This document shows, piece by piece, positions 1 through 12,049 of a stretch of 64,000 nucleotides of DNA. Made by a program: the position numbers and the translations under genes. A model generated the notes under the pieces. It did no database searches, had not been told where the DNA came from, and saw only the letters and a program-made list of their open reading frames with translations. Origin of the DNA: Mantis religiosa (lineage: Eukaryota > Arthropoda > Insecta > Mantodea > Mantidae); assembly GCA_030765055.1 (NCBI GenBank), contig CM060947.1, forward strand, positions 53,583,591 to 53,647,590. Direction: 5' to 3'. Within the stretch, counting starts at the first letter, position 1. Each line of letters starts with the position of its first letter.

Positions 1-584
1 AATTAGCAAATGTTTTCTTAACGGTCAGCACTGGAGCTTGCTCTGACCTATTACTATTTTATCTACCAGGAAATATGTAATGAAACCAGAACTACAAAAG
101 TTTATCTCGATTATATTACAGAATGAGTTTTGAAATATATTGTGCAAGTTTGGATAGAGATATAATGTGAATGTTACAAAATATTTTAATTTGTGTTGTG
201 AGCAAAGTTGGTTGGCTCTCACATCTATATTTCACTTAATATTGGCTCCATTAGCCTTGGTATTAACGTATATGGGATAATTTTAAAGTCTGACTTCTTT
301 ATAACCTTCAGGTTCTATATATAATTTACCTAAATAGTATTGTTTGTACATTGCCTTAACAAAGAACTTTCGATGTTATTGTACCGTATCACGATTACTA
401 ATCCTAAACCAACATAAATGAACTCACAATTTCTTTCTAAGTTTCACAATAATTCATAATTACTTTCTGAACAACACAATATGTATATCTCTAGGGCATT
501 TTGCATGAGGTAATGGTATACACTAGCGGGAGTAAGTCCAAAAGTCCAGGGTCTGATCAAGAATGTGAATACGCTAGCTTGATA
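1..584. other. Unassigned AT-rich sequence
   Basis: No coding, tRNA-like or transposon signature was recognised. The short open frames here have no family features and are treated as chance. Confidence 0.5.
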
Positions 585-732
585 TATGAAGTACTTACAG
601 CATAATAAGTTGCCACAAAAAGATGCGTGTCTCATACAATATGAGAACCCCTAGTGGTCTACCGGGAAACATACGAGTCGGTTGGAGGATTTAATGTCAC
701 ATCGGCAAGTTGGTAATAATGGAGATTGGGGA
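585..732 (+). mobile_element. SINE family A, 5' leader part
   Basis: The stretch from 'agtacttacagcataataag' through 'aatgtcacatcggcaagttgg' matches the leader of the tRNA-derived SINE seen again near 27.3, 44.1 and 48.6 kb. The matching tRNA-like body resumes at 1349, so the copy is split by the family C insertion between. The match comes from comparison with other copies inside this window. Confidence 0.6.
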
Positions 733-1348
733 TTGGAATTTCCTTACGGAATGGATTCGGTACGTAGGCCACTATGCTGGGCCCTTTGTTCCTATGCTCC
801 CAAGTGGAGTCACCCCCGGGAGGAAGGATAAGGCGAAGGAGCCTCGACAGAATAGAGGGCAGGGACCCTACAGATTACTTGGATAGAGACTTCCCCCGAC
901 ATGCCAGGACAACAGACTCGCTCCCCTACAGCGGAACGGCAACGAGCCCAGCAGCCGAGCCCCAAAGGTCCCAGGCAGGCAATCCGAATCCCAAAGGTCC
1001 CTGGCTGTTGGTCCCGAAATGGTCCCAGCAGAGGAGCGGAGACCGGCAACCGACCTACCGGAGGAGGAAGCAGTTTTCCTCAGAGCATATCATCCTGCCA
1101 TGCACCGCCGAGACTCCCGCCGACACTTCTACCCTGAAAGAGATTACCAGATGAGAAATGATATGAAATGATAATGGAAATGATGGAATGACAGTAAATT
1201 TGGGGGATGTAATTAACCTACCCAGCATTCGCCTAGCGACCCGGGAAAACCCCCGATGTGTCAGGTAGGTTGGCCACAGAAATCGAACCCGGGCCTCCCG
1301 AATGAGGGCCACAGACGAAACCACCTGAGCCATCCCGCTTGGTTTGGT
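733..1348 (-). mobile_element. SINE-like family C, copy 1
   Basis: This is a roughly 600-bp GC-richer repeat. Read on the minus strand it starts with a tRNA-like head: an A box like TGGCTCAGGTGG and a B box like GGGTTCGATT near 1285. It continues through a conserved body shared with copies at 9.4, 55.1 and 61.7 kb. It sits inside a SINE A copy, so it is younger than that copy. The open frames across it in several phases share no protein family signal and look like a by-product of GC content. Confidence 0.7.
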
Positions 1349-1490
1349 CTTAGTGGCTCAGTGGTTTAGAGCAACCGCACGGAGAGCGGGAGATCCGTGG
1401 TTCAAATCCCGGTTATGGCGTTGAACTTTTCAGTCTGGCTCTATTCATTCAAACCTGAGTCTACACGGCTAGTGGAAGTAATGGTTATTT
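1349..1490 (+). mobile_element. SINE family A, tRNA-like body and tail
   Basis: The copy reads 'agtggctcagtggtttagag' (A box), then a B box in 'gtggttcaaatcccgg', then the conserved tail 'tctggctctattcattcaaa' and 'cacggctagtg'. It is the downstream half of the copy broken at 733. A true tRNA gene is excluded because a conserved non-tRNA tail follows and no acceptor pairing is evident. Confidence 0.75.
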
Positions 1491-1545
1491 CCATATTAAG
1501 GTACATCAATTATTTACGGATAAGTGCCCTCGAAATCGTATTAGC

Positions 1546-1735
1546 CCGCCTCGATAGCGTAGATGGTACGTGTCTGCCTCACGTTCAACAGGTCCCGAGT
1601 TCGAATCTCGGTCAGGGTGAGTTCCCTGGATAAGGCTTTTTCCGGGGTTTTCCCTTATCCTGATATACGAATGTCGGGTAACTCTAAGCTCCGTTATGAC
1701 TTAACGTTGGAGAACGTAAATTACAAAAAATGGAA
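1546..1735 (+). mobile_element. SINE family D, copy 1
   Basis: The tRNA-like head 'tcgatagcgtagatggtacg' is followed by a B box 'gagttcgaatctcgg', a conserved body 'gataaggctttttccgggg', and a 3' end 'gttggagaacgtaaattaca' running into an A-rich tail. The same body recurs at least seven times in the window, mostly on the minus strand with a T run at the other end. That is the layout of a polyadenylated tRNA-derived SINE. Confidence 0.8.
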
Positions 1736-2310
1736 AGAAATCGTATATACAGTGATGAGTTGCATTCAACATCGTGGCTGAGGTATGACGTACTCTGTTT
1801 ACACTGTGCAACTGTACATTTCCACTTTCGCCTTGCCTCTCTCTTCCCTCTAATTGCTAGTCCAGGTGACGTCATAAATTGTTAACAAAACAGTGGCCTA
1901 TCCAGAGAATAGAGTCCATTGGTGGCCGATTAGTACAGCATATACTAGATGTTGTTTCAAACGGTTGTTCTTTTACTTCCTTCATTTTAATCGACATAAA
2001 TATTTGCATAAAATTGCTCTCACATATTTTTGTACTGCAATAAAAGCAGAGGAAAACAGTTCACTTAAGCAATAGTTTAAAAATTTTAGGAAATGATCAG
2101 TATAAGATTTGAGTATTTAAATTGCATTCCTTTTGTATGACGAGGAGATAAACGGATCACGACTTTCTAAAAAGGCGCGAGCTTTCGAAAATTCAAGCCA
2201 AAAACAAAAAAAATATTTTGGAAATTGTTAACTTCATAGGGTAAAATGTTTTTTCGCATAATTTCTGTGCTTTGGTTTACCTCTTACTCATTACCAATTA
2301 TACATACTAA
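1736..2310. other. Unassigned intergenic sequence
   Basis: No recognisable gene or repeat was found before the mariner inverted repeat that begins at 2311. Confidence 0.4.
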
Positions 2311-3227
2311 CGAGGGCTGTTCAATAAACAATGATAATTTTTTTTTTTTTTGACAACTTACTATACTCATCCTCATAATTTTGATGATCCTTCTCAAAAT
2401 ACTCTCCCCTGAATGCGATGCACTTGTCGTTTGATTACTGGCAGGCTTCAATGACAAGCTGGAAACTATTTTTTGATAGATCCTTCAAAATCGCCTCCGC
2501 AGCCTTCACCACTGCTTCTGATGATGTATAATGCCTCCCACGAAGACGTTTCTTCAAGTTAGTGAATAGAAAAAAGTCACATAGGGCTAAATCTGGTCTA
2601 TAGGAAGGGTGAGGGTTGCACTTCACGTTGATGTTTGCAAGATATTCAGCAACAACATTTGCAATATGCGGCCACGCATTATCGTGGTGCGGCATCCAGC
2701 CTACTTCATGGAAATGTGGTCTTTTGCGCCTGATATAGACTCGCAATGTTTTCAGGAAATCCCTGTAGTATTGTCCAGTTACTGATGTGTGTGCAGGTAC
2801 AGCATGCTGATAAACCATTCCATGAATATCAAAGAATGAGATGACCATAACTTTCCCACCAGAAGCAACCACTTTTGCTATTTTGGGGGCTGGTGATGGA
2901 GTAGATTTCCACACTGAGCTTTGCTGTTTGCTCTCAGGATCAAAATGATGTAGCCAAAATTCATCAGCAGTGTTTACGTTTGAAAGAAACCCCGGATCTT
3001 CCTCTAACATCAACTTCAACTGCATGTTACCTCCATTGCAACGGTAGGCGATACTGAACATGTCTGAACTTACCTGGTTCTCAAAGGCGGGAACCAGGGG
3101 TACCAACAATGAAACTACTACGGCGTGTTTGTTTTACATTAAACTAACAGAATTTAATAAGATTTAATTTTAGTGCAAAATATATGATCGTAAAATATTA
3201 TGATCATTCTTTATTGAACTGCCCTAG
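2311..3227 (-). mobile_element. Mariner-type transposon, internally deleted (917 bp)
   Basis: The terminal inverted repeats are readable: 'cgagggctgttcaataaaca' on the left and its partner 'ttctttattgaactgcccta' on the right. A TA follows the right end; the left TA is degraded to 'aa'. The related copy at 13489-14781 is 1293 bp, so this copy has lost roughly 375 bp, covering most of the N-terminal DNA-binding part of the transposase. The deletion junction lies at a shared ATGC, described under findings. Confidence 0.9.
2435..3109 (-). pseudogene. Mariner transposase, N-terminal domain deleted
   Basis: The 224-residue open frame keeps the catalytic half of a mariner (IS630-Tc1-mariner) DDE/D transposase, the enzyme that cuts and pastes DNA at TA sites. 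All three aspartates are in place: TADEF, HHDNA and ALCDF. There are 34 residues between the second and third, the DD34D signature. The first 30 or so residues are translated 5' untranslated sequence fused in frame by the deletion, so no paired helix-turn-helix region remains. It could bind neither TIR as a normal transposase would. The frame is intact, but the product is expected to be inactive. Confidence 0.85.
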
Positions 3228-3607
3228 TAATTTAGAATGAAGAGAATACGACGACTATTTCCAGAAAATTCCAGATGTAAATTCTATCGGTAATGAAAAT
3301 GCCTTAAACGCTGAGTATTATAATCAAAATCGTCACGACACTAGTTGAGAAGTAATATGAGGTAATATATATAGGTAATATGAGATATTTTCCTTATTTT
3401 TATTTCGTTCATTTGTTTTGCCTTTTGAATATATTCGTGTTACATCAAAGGATTTGAATTTTGCTGTTCACATACAGTCAGATCAGCTTTCTATAAAAGA
3501 ATGTTTTTTTTTTTCATTAAATGAATCAAATAATGTATATTTCCGGTGAAGTTTCAGTGTCCAATACTGACCTGTAATACAATTATTGTTCCAGGTTATG
3601 TAGAATA
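3228..3607. other. Unassigned AT-rich sequence
   Basis: Nothing was recognised apart from short A/T runs. Confidence 0.4.
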
Positions 3608-3905
3608 CACGATAGAGAACGGCTGGCCCTGAAGCTCATCTCGGTAGAGCACCTGCCTGTCGTGCTAGGGCTCTCGGGTTTGATTCTCGTCGGTGGGGAT
3701 GGAGATTTTTCTCCGACCAAGATAATTCCTGATATGATCTAGAGTCTGGAAGTAGGCATGCATGAGAGTGTGAATGTATGCGTGATCTAATGATTAAAAA
3801 ACTCAACAAATACGAGTTATCACCTTCGATATGTTCCAAAGGAGAACGGCCTCCGATATGACCATTGCAGTTAAAGGTGCGATATAAATGGAACATACAA
3901 AAAAC
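3608..3905 (+). mobile_element. SINE family E, copy 1
   Basis: The tRNA-like head is 'agctcatctcggtagagcac' with a B box 'cgggtttgattctcg'. It is followed by a body containing 'gagatttttctccgaccaag' and a tail near 'gatataaatggaacatac' that ends in A-rich sequence. A diverged relative sits at 16290. The head resembles an ordinary tRNA D-arm and T-arm, but the anticodon arm is not credible and a long 3' body follows, so it is called a SINE. Confidence 0.65.
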
Positions 3906-4380
3906 AAGATAGAGAAAATAACAGTGCATCCAACGTTTGGCCTCTTATAGTGACAGAGTCCTCTTTCTGTTGAGCGCCAGCACGTAGAGATGATGACGTG
4001 TAATAGATTGTGTATGATGAGTCTTGTGCGTGCAACTCATTCAGCCAATCACATTGCGGAGAGTGTCACATTTTCTGTCCTTGTCGCCGACCAACTCGTT
4101 AAGATCCCTTGCCAGGAAACAAAGTTCATCTGCCGATGTGGTTTTGTGGTTCTCTGCTGCTGGGTCAGCGTTTAACTGTCTAAATGTAGCCAGGCCAGAT
4201 GTTTGTCACACGTTCAGAAACCGTTCTCACTCAATTTACAGAACACTCAAATAAAACATCATTTACACTTTTTATAGGAACGATCTGCTCAACAACAGTT
4301 TATTTCCGTTCCTACAGTAGGTGGAGTAAGTGGTAATATTAATTATTTTATAAAGAAATCATAGGGAAAGATATAAATAC

Positions 4381-4455
4381 AGTAGAGCCTCGTTTGCCCA
4401 GATCAAATGGCAGCAGGAGCAATCCGAATTAAAGAAAATCCGAATAATACAGAGA
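4381..4455 (+). mobile_element. Pogo/Tigger-like terminal fragment
   Basis: The sequence starts 'cagtagagcctcgtttgccc' after a TA and continues with two 'atccgaat'-like motifs and 'aatacagagaatgac'. Pogo/Tigger elements typically begin CAGTNGA.CCTCG and carry such internal repeats. No matching far end or transposase was found, so it is a solitary end or a heavily decayed copy. Confidence 0.45.
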
Positions 4456-4796
4456 ATGACGGAAAGATGATAAAATGCATAACATCACGAAATATTAATG
4501 TAGTTTATAACACAACATAGCTACAAACTAGCCTTAGTAAAATAGGTAGTGAGCTTCTGCTGTCTCAGTTTAGTGTATTGCTTACGAGAAGCGCGATCTC
4601 GCATCCGCTTTAACATTAGAAGTTCATTTGGCAATGTTTCGATTTGAAACTCGAAGCAAAGCACTAATTTCTATATTTACTTTTCTTGCTGATCTTTTTA
4701 TGAATTGTTTTCGAAATACAAGTCACTAAAGCATTCCCATTAATTTTTAAAATTTGGTATAGATATCTTGATGATATCAGTTCGCTCTCTTAGTAA

Positions 4797-5255
4797 TTTT
4801 GTACATCTGGTGGAATTTTGAAGGTGTGATTCACTTGGAGTTTGTTCCCAACGGGCGGGCGATTGATGAGGATCTTTATTCTCAACAACTTGAACGAATT
4901 CATGAAATTTTTAAACGGAGATACCCAGCGTTATTTAAATCGAAATAGAGTTTATTACAACAGGACAATTTAACACCCCATGCTGCACAATCACAGAAAA
5001 AAATTCAGGAATTGGGAGTAATCGAACTGCTACCACACCCGGAATACAGCTCAGATATCGTACCATCGGTTTAATATATTTTTCCATTCATGGGTCATTT
5101 TCTACGGAGCCATTTGGACGGCATTGAAGCACTGCAAGTGGGTGTCACTGAATTCTTGGCATCAAAACCCGAGACCTCTACCATCGTGGCATAATAAACC
5201 TCACTGAACGATAGTTGAAGACCGTAGAATCTAATTGTATATACTTTGAAAATTA
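4797..5255 (+). pseudogene. Mariner transposase C-terminal fragment
   Basis: In a plus-strand reading the translation gives WWNFEGVIHLEFVPNGR, then a QQDN motif (second catalytic Asp) near 4960, then LLPHPEYSSDI followed by stops. This is the C-terminal half of a mariner transposase from a different lineage than the 2.3, 7.4 and 13.5 kb copies. There are several stops, the third Asp region is lost, and no inverted repeats remain. It is an old fossil. Confidence 0.75.
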
Positions 5256-5814
5256 GTTAATTGCTCGTCAGAGCACATTTCAAGTAACTGTTTTCTTAAA
5301 AACGACATTAGTGATGAGACAATAACTTACTACGACAGTATACAATTAACTCTTTTGTAACATATGGTGGAGTCGCTTAGGTTCGCCTAATGTTATTTGT
5401 AACAATATAAACATTATAACCAGGCAGGTATTTAGTGGGGGCCCAGGGGATCCGAAACCCCCAAATGAATTTTCACTTCAAACTTTTAAAAATATTTGAA
5501 ATAATACTTAGTTTAAAATAAATCGAAAATGTTTATTCAAGCTTCTCATCTTAACGTCTCTATTTATTGTCAGGCAAACATGAAGTTATTTAAGAGATAA
5601 ACGTAAAGTAACTGCACATCAGCTGTAGAACTCGTTAAAATAAACAAATAATGTTGAATAGAATTCCCAGATACTTAAAGGTATGTACTTTTTAACTTCG
5701 AAGTTCCTATTCCCTTTTTTATTCAAGAAGAACTAATACTTCAAATGCATCAATCAGTGATTGGTTTTTAAATATCTGATAAGTGCTTATGTCACTTTAT
5801 CCCAAATATTGTCC
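5256..5814. other. Unassigned sequence
   Basis: No gene signal. A G/C-run segment, 'gtgggggcccaggggatccg' near 5434, faintly resembles an inverted segment near 6260. It could be old repeat debris and is not classified. Confidence 0.35.
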
Positions 5815-6062
5815 ACGCCGTGGCTCAGTGGTTAGACCGCTTGGCTCTCACCAAGGCGGCCCGGGTTCGATCTCAGGTGACCGCAAAGTGAGATTTGTTG
5901 TGGACAACACGGCGTTGGGGCGGGTTTTCTCCGGGACCTTCGGTTTCCCCCGCCATCTCATTCCACCGGTGCTCCATCTTCATCTCATGCATCATCAGTG
6001 TCACCGCCTGTGGTGCCGTATGATGTAAAAGCGGGCGTTAAACACTACACATCCATCCATTA
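5815..6062 (+). mobile_element. SINE family F, copy 1
   Basis: The tRNA-like head 'gccgtggctcagtggttaga' resembles a serine/leucine-type tRNA. It has the A box, a B box 'cgggttcgatctcag', and a body beginning 'gtgagatttgttgtggacaa'. The 3' end is a short repeat of 'catc'. The copy is well preserved, and a minus-strand partial copy lies at 12050. It ends in a simple repeat instead of poly(A). Confidence 0.75.
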
Positions 6063-7367
6063 TGCCAAATATAAGAACAAAAAATGTGCAATGTGCAAAA
6101 CCTTTCTGCAGACTTTATCCAAAGAAACAAGACAAAAACAAACTTTTATATGAACAATTTTTAGAAGCCGGGGTGGAGAAAGACATGTGAATATAATATA
6201 TTACATGTATTTTTATTTTTACTAACATGATAAAAAAACACATCCCTGATTAGTTTTGGAGCCCCCCCCCCCCAGAAACTAACTTCTAAATAGATGCCTG
6301 AGTGTAACATTTTTTTAAGCATTGGCCCTTCCTTTTTAAACCCCCAACAATATTGCAAAACCTATAAAAATATATGTTTTGGGACCAAACACAATGACTT
6401 CAAATTTTTAGACAGAAAAAGCTGTTTTAAGCCATAAAGTTATTCAGTCATTCTTGTAGTCATGGATACCACTTGACTGTATTACCCTTATATCAACACA
6501 AATGTACTACACTTATCACGAAGTACATAAAGGAATAAACTTTTGAAAAAATAGCTTCCGGATAGACAAAAGTCGTATGACTTTAATTAAAATGACCATA
6601 AAATGAAACTTTATGCAGCGTCTAATGGAAGGGTAATCGACGCCGCGTCTCCTTGAAATATAAAAAGATCGTGTAACACCGCGAGGCACCGAGGTTTTTT
6701 TTATGTAAATATTCCGGCATTTTTACGCGGGGAGACGAAATTACCGTAATGAAGTTTATCGTGCGATAGAGAATGCTTTTAGCATTGGCTCATGTTTATG
6801 GAAATAAACCATTCGATATACCACGTAGTCGAGACGGGCGATAATCCGATGTGTACATTGCTTCCATCATCCGATATATGATAAAGTGTGGCATGGTTTA
6901 GTCTGTTGCTTGAAATATCATTAATTTTATCTACCGTCGCTAGAAGAAGCATTAATAATAATAAAATCTAATGCACTACTTTCATATGACTTTCTCAACC
7001 ACTTCCTCAACAAATACTCTTAGAAAACATTCTATGTACTTCATATAAATGGAAATAAATGCCCACAAATGGTTTTATTTAATGTTTCCTTGTAGATACA
7101 TTGGCAATTCGGAAGCAAAGTAAACGCGCATGAATCGTTTCAATATTTTGAATATATTTTGGAACAGCCCTACTTGTTAAGCTAATGTGAAATATTTTAC
7201 CTTATATTTAAGCCTGAACGTCATAGATTACTTAAATGCTAAGTTTTTCGATGGCGAAATCCCTGTATACTTCCGTTTAAATTTTTATTCCAAGCGAAAA
7301 CTAATTCTAATCCCCCGCAATTAGAGGATGAATACGAGATTTGGCAGACAAATCCCGGGCCGCACAA
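6063..7367. other. Unassigned AT-rich sequence
   Basis: Contains a run of C near 6264 and A/T-rich stretches. No coding or transposon signature was recognised until the mariner remnant that begins near 7368. Confidence 0.4.
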
Positions 7368-8623
7368 TTTTTCGCACTAAAATTCAACCTTACTATATTC
7401 TGTTAGCTTAATGTGAAACAAACACGCCATAGTAGTTTCATTGTTGGTATTCTTGGTTCCCACCTGTGAGAACCAGGAAAGTTCAGACATGTTCAGTATC
7501 GCCTACCTCTGCAATGGAGGTAACATGCGAGGAAAAATATGCAGCTTTGAAATTCTGCTTTCGTCTCAACAAATTTTTAGCTGAGGCCTATAAAATGTTT
7601 TGAATGGCCTATGGAGAGTCTATTCTTCCCTACAACACAGCTCAAATGTGCTTTAAAATGTTTAAAGAGTGGAGACAATCAATTTCAAAGGAAGGTGCAC
7701 CCGGTGCTACAGTTACTGCTCTTGCGGAAGAAAACATCAACACTGCTTCTGCCATTGTGAGAGAGCATCGACGACTTACCTTAGATCACTTTCTGAAATA
7801 CTGAACATTACATTGGATGCCACCCACACGTTGGTGACAGAAACATTACACATCAAACAAGTTTGTACGCGATGGGTTCCAAGACTGTTGATTCCCGAAC
7901 AAATGGACATTCGCATGCAGATCTGCATGCAGTTAAAGTTGATGTTAGAGGAAGATCCGAAGTTTCTTTCAAACGTAATCACTGCTGATGAAACTTCGCT
8001 ACATAATTTTGATCCTGAGAGCAAACAGCAAAGCTCAGTGTGGAAATCTCCTTCATCACCAACCCCACAAAAAGGAAAAGTGGTTGCTTCTGCTGGGAAA
8101 TTTATAGTCATCTCATTCTTCGATATTTATGGAATGGTTTATCGCATGTTGTACCTTCACACACATAAGATCTGGACAATACTACAAGGATGCCCTGGAA
8201 GCATTTTTAGTCCATATATAGCAGGCGCAAAGGACCAAATTTCCGTGAAGCAGGCTGGATGCTGCGGATGCGGCCACACATTGCCAATGTTGTTACTGAA
8301 TATCTTCCAAAAATCAACGTGAAGTGCATCCCTCACTCCCCCGTATAGTCCGGATTTAGCCCCATGTGACTTTTGTCTATTCCGTAACTTGCAGAAACAT
8401 CTTTGTGGGAGGCATTATCCATCATGAGAAGCAGTAGTGAAGGCTGCGGAGGCGATTTTGAATGATCTCTCAGAAAATGGTTTCCAGCATGTCTTTGAAG
8501 ACTGGCAGAAACGCTGGGACAAGTGCATCGTATTCAGGGGAGACTATTTTGAGAAGGGCCATCAAAATTATGAGGATGAGTAAAGGTACGTTGTCAAAAA
8601 GTGTGATCATTCTTTTTTGAACA
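7368..8623 (+). mobile_element. Mariner-type transposon, 5' end truncated
   Basis: This is the same family as 2311-3227 and 13489-14781. The internal leader 'ttcgcactaaaattcaacct' is present, but the left inverted repeat that should precede it is missing. The right inverted repeat 'tgatcattcttttttgaaca' is recognisable at 8605-8623. The copy carries the N-terminal region that the 2.3 kb copy lacks. Confidence 0.8.
7533..8585 (+). pseudogene. Mariner transposase, frameshifted
   Basis: A transposase reading can be followed across frames. The helix-turn-helix part is around 7660-7800 (FKEWRQSISKEGAPGAT), then a linker 'RWVPRLLIPEQ', then the first catalytic region TADET near 7985. The second Asp region around 8270 is scrambled by small indels, and the C-terminal DL.PCDF part appears near 8350 in another frame. 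Internal stops (for example near 7601) and several frameshifts make it non-functional. Confidence 0.8.
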
Positions 8624-9427
8624 GCATTTGTATAAGGATCTGTAGCAATTTAGTTTATCTTTGTAATAAATCTATGTTTAAAAAAACTTAGAAAATAACA
8701 AAATGCCAGAAATTGAGCAATTGCATACGTCCTTACCAGAAAAGAAGCTCGATTTCTTAGACTGAAGAAACACAATCGTATTACACACTTAACTGTCTCA
8801 GGTAGCTAGCTTCTTCGTCCGCAAATGTCCCAACACAACAATAACCCCCCCCCCCCCCAGGGAGAGAATCCGAGTCGCCCGCGCTAACCTTATAATAAAC
8901 TTAAACCATATACTTATGAACCATTCGTTCTCTTTACTTAATGAGAAGGGAAATAAATGAATGACTACTTATTTGAAAATTCATTCCAATAACAAGAAAT
9001 TTCTAGTAAATGATTAACAGCACAAAAAATTATTATTTACATAAGTTGCGTACTATAACAAGAACTACATTGTATTACATGCGAAATATCATCCAAAATT
9101 AAGTTCTACACAACTTGTTCGCATAAAATTCAAGACATATTTATATCTTAAACATTTGGTATTTTAATGTAAGTCATTTAAGCTCTGTTTTATAAATTAA
9201 AATTTGCCAAACTATTTTCATGTTAAGGTTATTTTGAAGGAGGATTTTTTATTTTAAATCTTCGTGTCACAGACTTGAAAGGCATTTATTCGACTATTCA
9301 TTTTAGCGTTTAGTATTAACCCGTGTATTTGTTATTCTTGTTTAAGAGGTCTCCAAACGTCCCTATCCTGATATATCGACATAAAAATTGCCTATTATTA
9401 CAGAGTAGAATAACTAATAAAAAATAG
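8624..9427. other. Unassigned AT-rich sequence
   Basis: Holds a C run near 8850 and no recognisable gene or repeat family. Confidence 0.4.
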
Positions 9428-9967
9428 CGACCTGGACTGGACTAAGCTAAGGAAGGGATTTGGCATGGAGGTCCAAACTTGGTCTATTGTACCTATGTCC
9501 CCAAGTGGGGCATCCGCTGGAGGAACGATGAGGTGAGAGGAGACAGGGTGGTCGTCCAGAGGAGCTACGACTGTGCAGAGGGTAGGGTCCCTATACTTCA
9601 GCAGTTGGAAACTCCCCGGTAGGCCAGCACAAAGAGCATCCCACCCATCGTGATACTGAAACGGCCTTCTAGGCCAACCCGGAGACCGGAGACCGTCCCA
9701 GTGGAGGAGGAGGGAAGAGGTATTTACCTGGAGAATATCATCCTGCCGTGCAACGCCGAGACTGCTACCGACATGTTTACTCTGAAACAGACCACCAGAT
9801 GAGAGATAATGGAAAGGAAATCGAGGGATGCAATTATCCCACCCAGTATTCGCCTGATGTCCCGGGAAATCTCCAAAAACCCATGGGCCAGTACCGTTGG
9901 CCACTTGAATCGTATCCGGGATTTCCGAATGCGGGCCACAGAAGAAAACCGCACAATAGTGGCTGAA
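9428..9967 (-). mobile_element. SINE-like family C, copy 2
   Basis: The body matches the copies at 0.7, 55.1 and 61.7 kb: 'ccaaacttggtctattgtac', 'atatcatcctgccgtgcaac' and 'ccaccagatgagagataatg'. On the minus strand the head lies near 9950-9900 and is more degraded than in copy 1. The 168-residue minus-strand open frame through it has no domain signature, and the other copies do not preserve it. It is not called a gene. Confidence 0.7.
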
Positions 9968-11860
9968 GAAAATCGTATGAATTTAGCAATTTGCTTTCCT
10001 TTATTTCGACTGTTTTTATCCTTCTATGTAATTTCAAGTCTTTTAGCTATAGAGAATATCTGGTTGGATGCCATTTATCAGTGATACTCAACTATTTCTA
10101 ATGATTATTTATTCATGTCATAATTAGGCGGAGGTGTTCACAGCAGTAAAGTGAAACCATCTCCTATCACGTGATTTACTTACATAGGGAAGATCTTTTG
10201 ATGTTTCTGAATTGCTAAAATTAGATATGAGCCGACTCCTAGCAACTGTACTGTAGGTAATGAACGATGTTGCATCACAAGACGAAAGCGATACAATATC
10301 CTAAGGTCTTGTGTTAAGTACCGCAATGGCTGACAATGCACAAGGGATGCGTGCCAAAGAGGTCATTTCCCTACAGACGTGTTCACCCTTTAAATCCATT
10401 AACTATCCCGCCTAACACAATTCGGGACGGAAGCGAATATCTCGTGCGGAAACCAGCCTTGGCAGCTATCACATAAATTCAGGCAAATTTATTTTTATTT
10501 ACTAAAAGAGTTTAAGTACATACTTAACTTACATGCAAGCATGTCCTCCCCTTTAAATAATTACTGGATGAATCATTCAATCGACAAATAGCTTTCTCTT
10601 GTCCGATCAGAAACCGTTTATTTCGAAATTGTTTGTACAGTCACGTGCTTTAGTATTGCGTTCTTCTGATGTCGACTACTTCTTTCCCTATGTAATCTAT
10701 TTAACCAACAAATAAGTTGCTATCGATGCACAGTTAGAAGCTTTAGTATCCCGAGCATGTCATAAACTGGTAAAAGACATTTTTAAATTTCTCCATTATT
10801 TAAAATTACCACGGAATGTGCGTTTGTAATTACAGCTTTAGAGTAACGTAGTGCTAATCTCAAGCATTTTTTTCATTAAATAATTGCACATTTGTATCAT
10901 TTAAACAAAAATAAGGTTTAATTTTTTTGCGATTCAATATCGTCAATGTCAATGTATAGTCACGAGGTTCAGTGTTGCGTATGGGTGAGCCATGTCGTTC
11001 ACATGTGGGGGAACCATAGAGGGGTTGCGAAAGGCCTGTAAATGTCATTATTTAAAGTTCATTCAATTAAATGATTTAAATGAGGGAACAAAATAACATA
11101 CTTTATTCATTATTACTAAAGACCGGAGGAATGTGCTCCCGTATGCAGCACAAGTTAGCTAAACGCAGACTGTGAATTATGTCAGATATACAGCACGGCC
11201 ATTAAATATGGAAATAACTGACACAAGAAGAAAACGTCGAAAGCAACGTAGCTAGCACTCTACGAACTAGTTAAGCATTGCGCTGCAAGAGTATGCAGAC
11301 GCAAGTTCAAGCTGTGGTGTAACGCCACTGTTTTGTAGCTTCTCGCTGTACCTATCAGGCTCAGGCTGTACCTACCTTGCTGTTGTTTACATACTCGAGC
11401 GGTAACAGTACAGTCCATGTGCAACAGAGCTATAGAAAAACGCACACGTCTGCGGCCTTTAATTATTATTCATTCAGTAAAACTTTGAACCTCAAAATAA
11501 CTATTTTTTCTAAACTGTAGAAATAGTTCTACTACTCATTTCATTTTAGGTACAATGGAAATAAAAGGAATTTAGCAAAATTAGGTGATTATAATACTTT
11601 AAATACATTTAATTTTCTTTTCTTTTATATGACGGAAAAAAAGCAAATAATGACTTCCAATTAAAGAAAAAATAATATAGCTATGGAACATTCACCAATA
11701 AAATGGTTAACTGCATTTTTAATAACACTTTTTGCATATCTTACGATTTATCTTCTTCTTCTTTAACTTCCCTCTTATACCACCACGTGGTGTCAAGATA
11801 TTCTTATTGCTCTTAACCCTTTTGCGGGTTGAGGAACGGAATCTTTGGATCAGTGAGTGA

Positions 11861-11861
<1 letters not shown>
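9968..11861. other. Unassigned AT-rich sequence
   Basis: About 1.9 kb with no recognised coding segment, tRNA-like sequence or transposon end. Confidence 0.4.
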
Positions 11862-11945
<84 letters not shown>

Positions 11946-11952
11946 AGGGAGA
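11862..11952 (+). repeat. (GA)n microsatellite
   Basis: An almost pure GA dinucleotide array of about 76 bases ends in GGGA repeats. Its only coding effect is a meaningless Arg-Glu repeat in one frame. Confidence 0.97.
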
Positions 11953-12049
11953 ATCCAGGATGGGTGATCAGCTTGATGCTTGGTATGCCTGGAAGAAAAA
12001 GACCGAATGAGAGTGAGATGAAATGTTAGGAAAGATGATGATGGAGCAA

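Noticed and set aside
774..1154. 126-residue plus-strand protein
   Set aside because: It lies across family C copy 1, in a GC-rich repeat with several overlapping frames on both strands.
1349..1420. tRNA gene candidate
   Set aside because: A and B boxes are present, but the body is followed by a conserved SINE tail and the same sequence recurs at many loci. Acceptor and anticodon stems are not credible. The same reasoning applies to 1546, 3608, 5815, 16290 and 48900.
7151..7175. Possible left inverted repeat of the 7.4 kb mariner ('ggaacagccctac')
   Set aside because: Only about ten bases match. It points the wrong way for a left end and is about 200 bp from the recognisable internal sequence, so the copy is treated as 5' truncated.
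9398..9904. 168-residue minus-strand protein
   Set aside because: It lies across SINE-like family C; equivalent frames are broken in the other three copies and no domain is visible.
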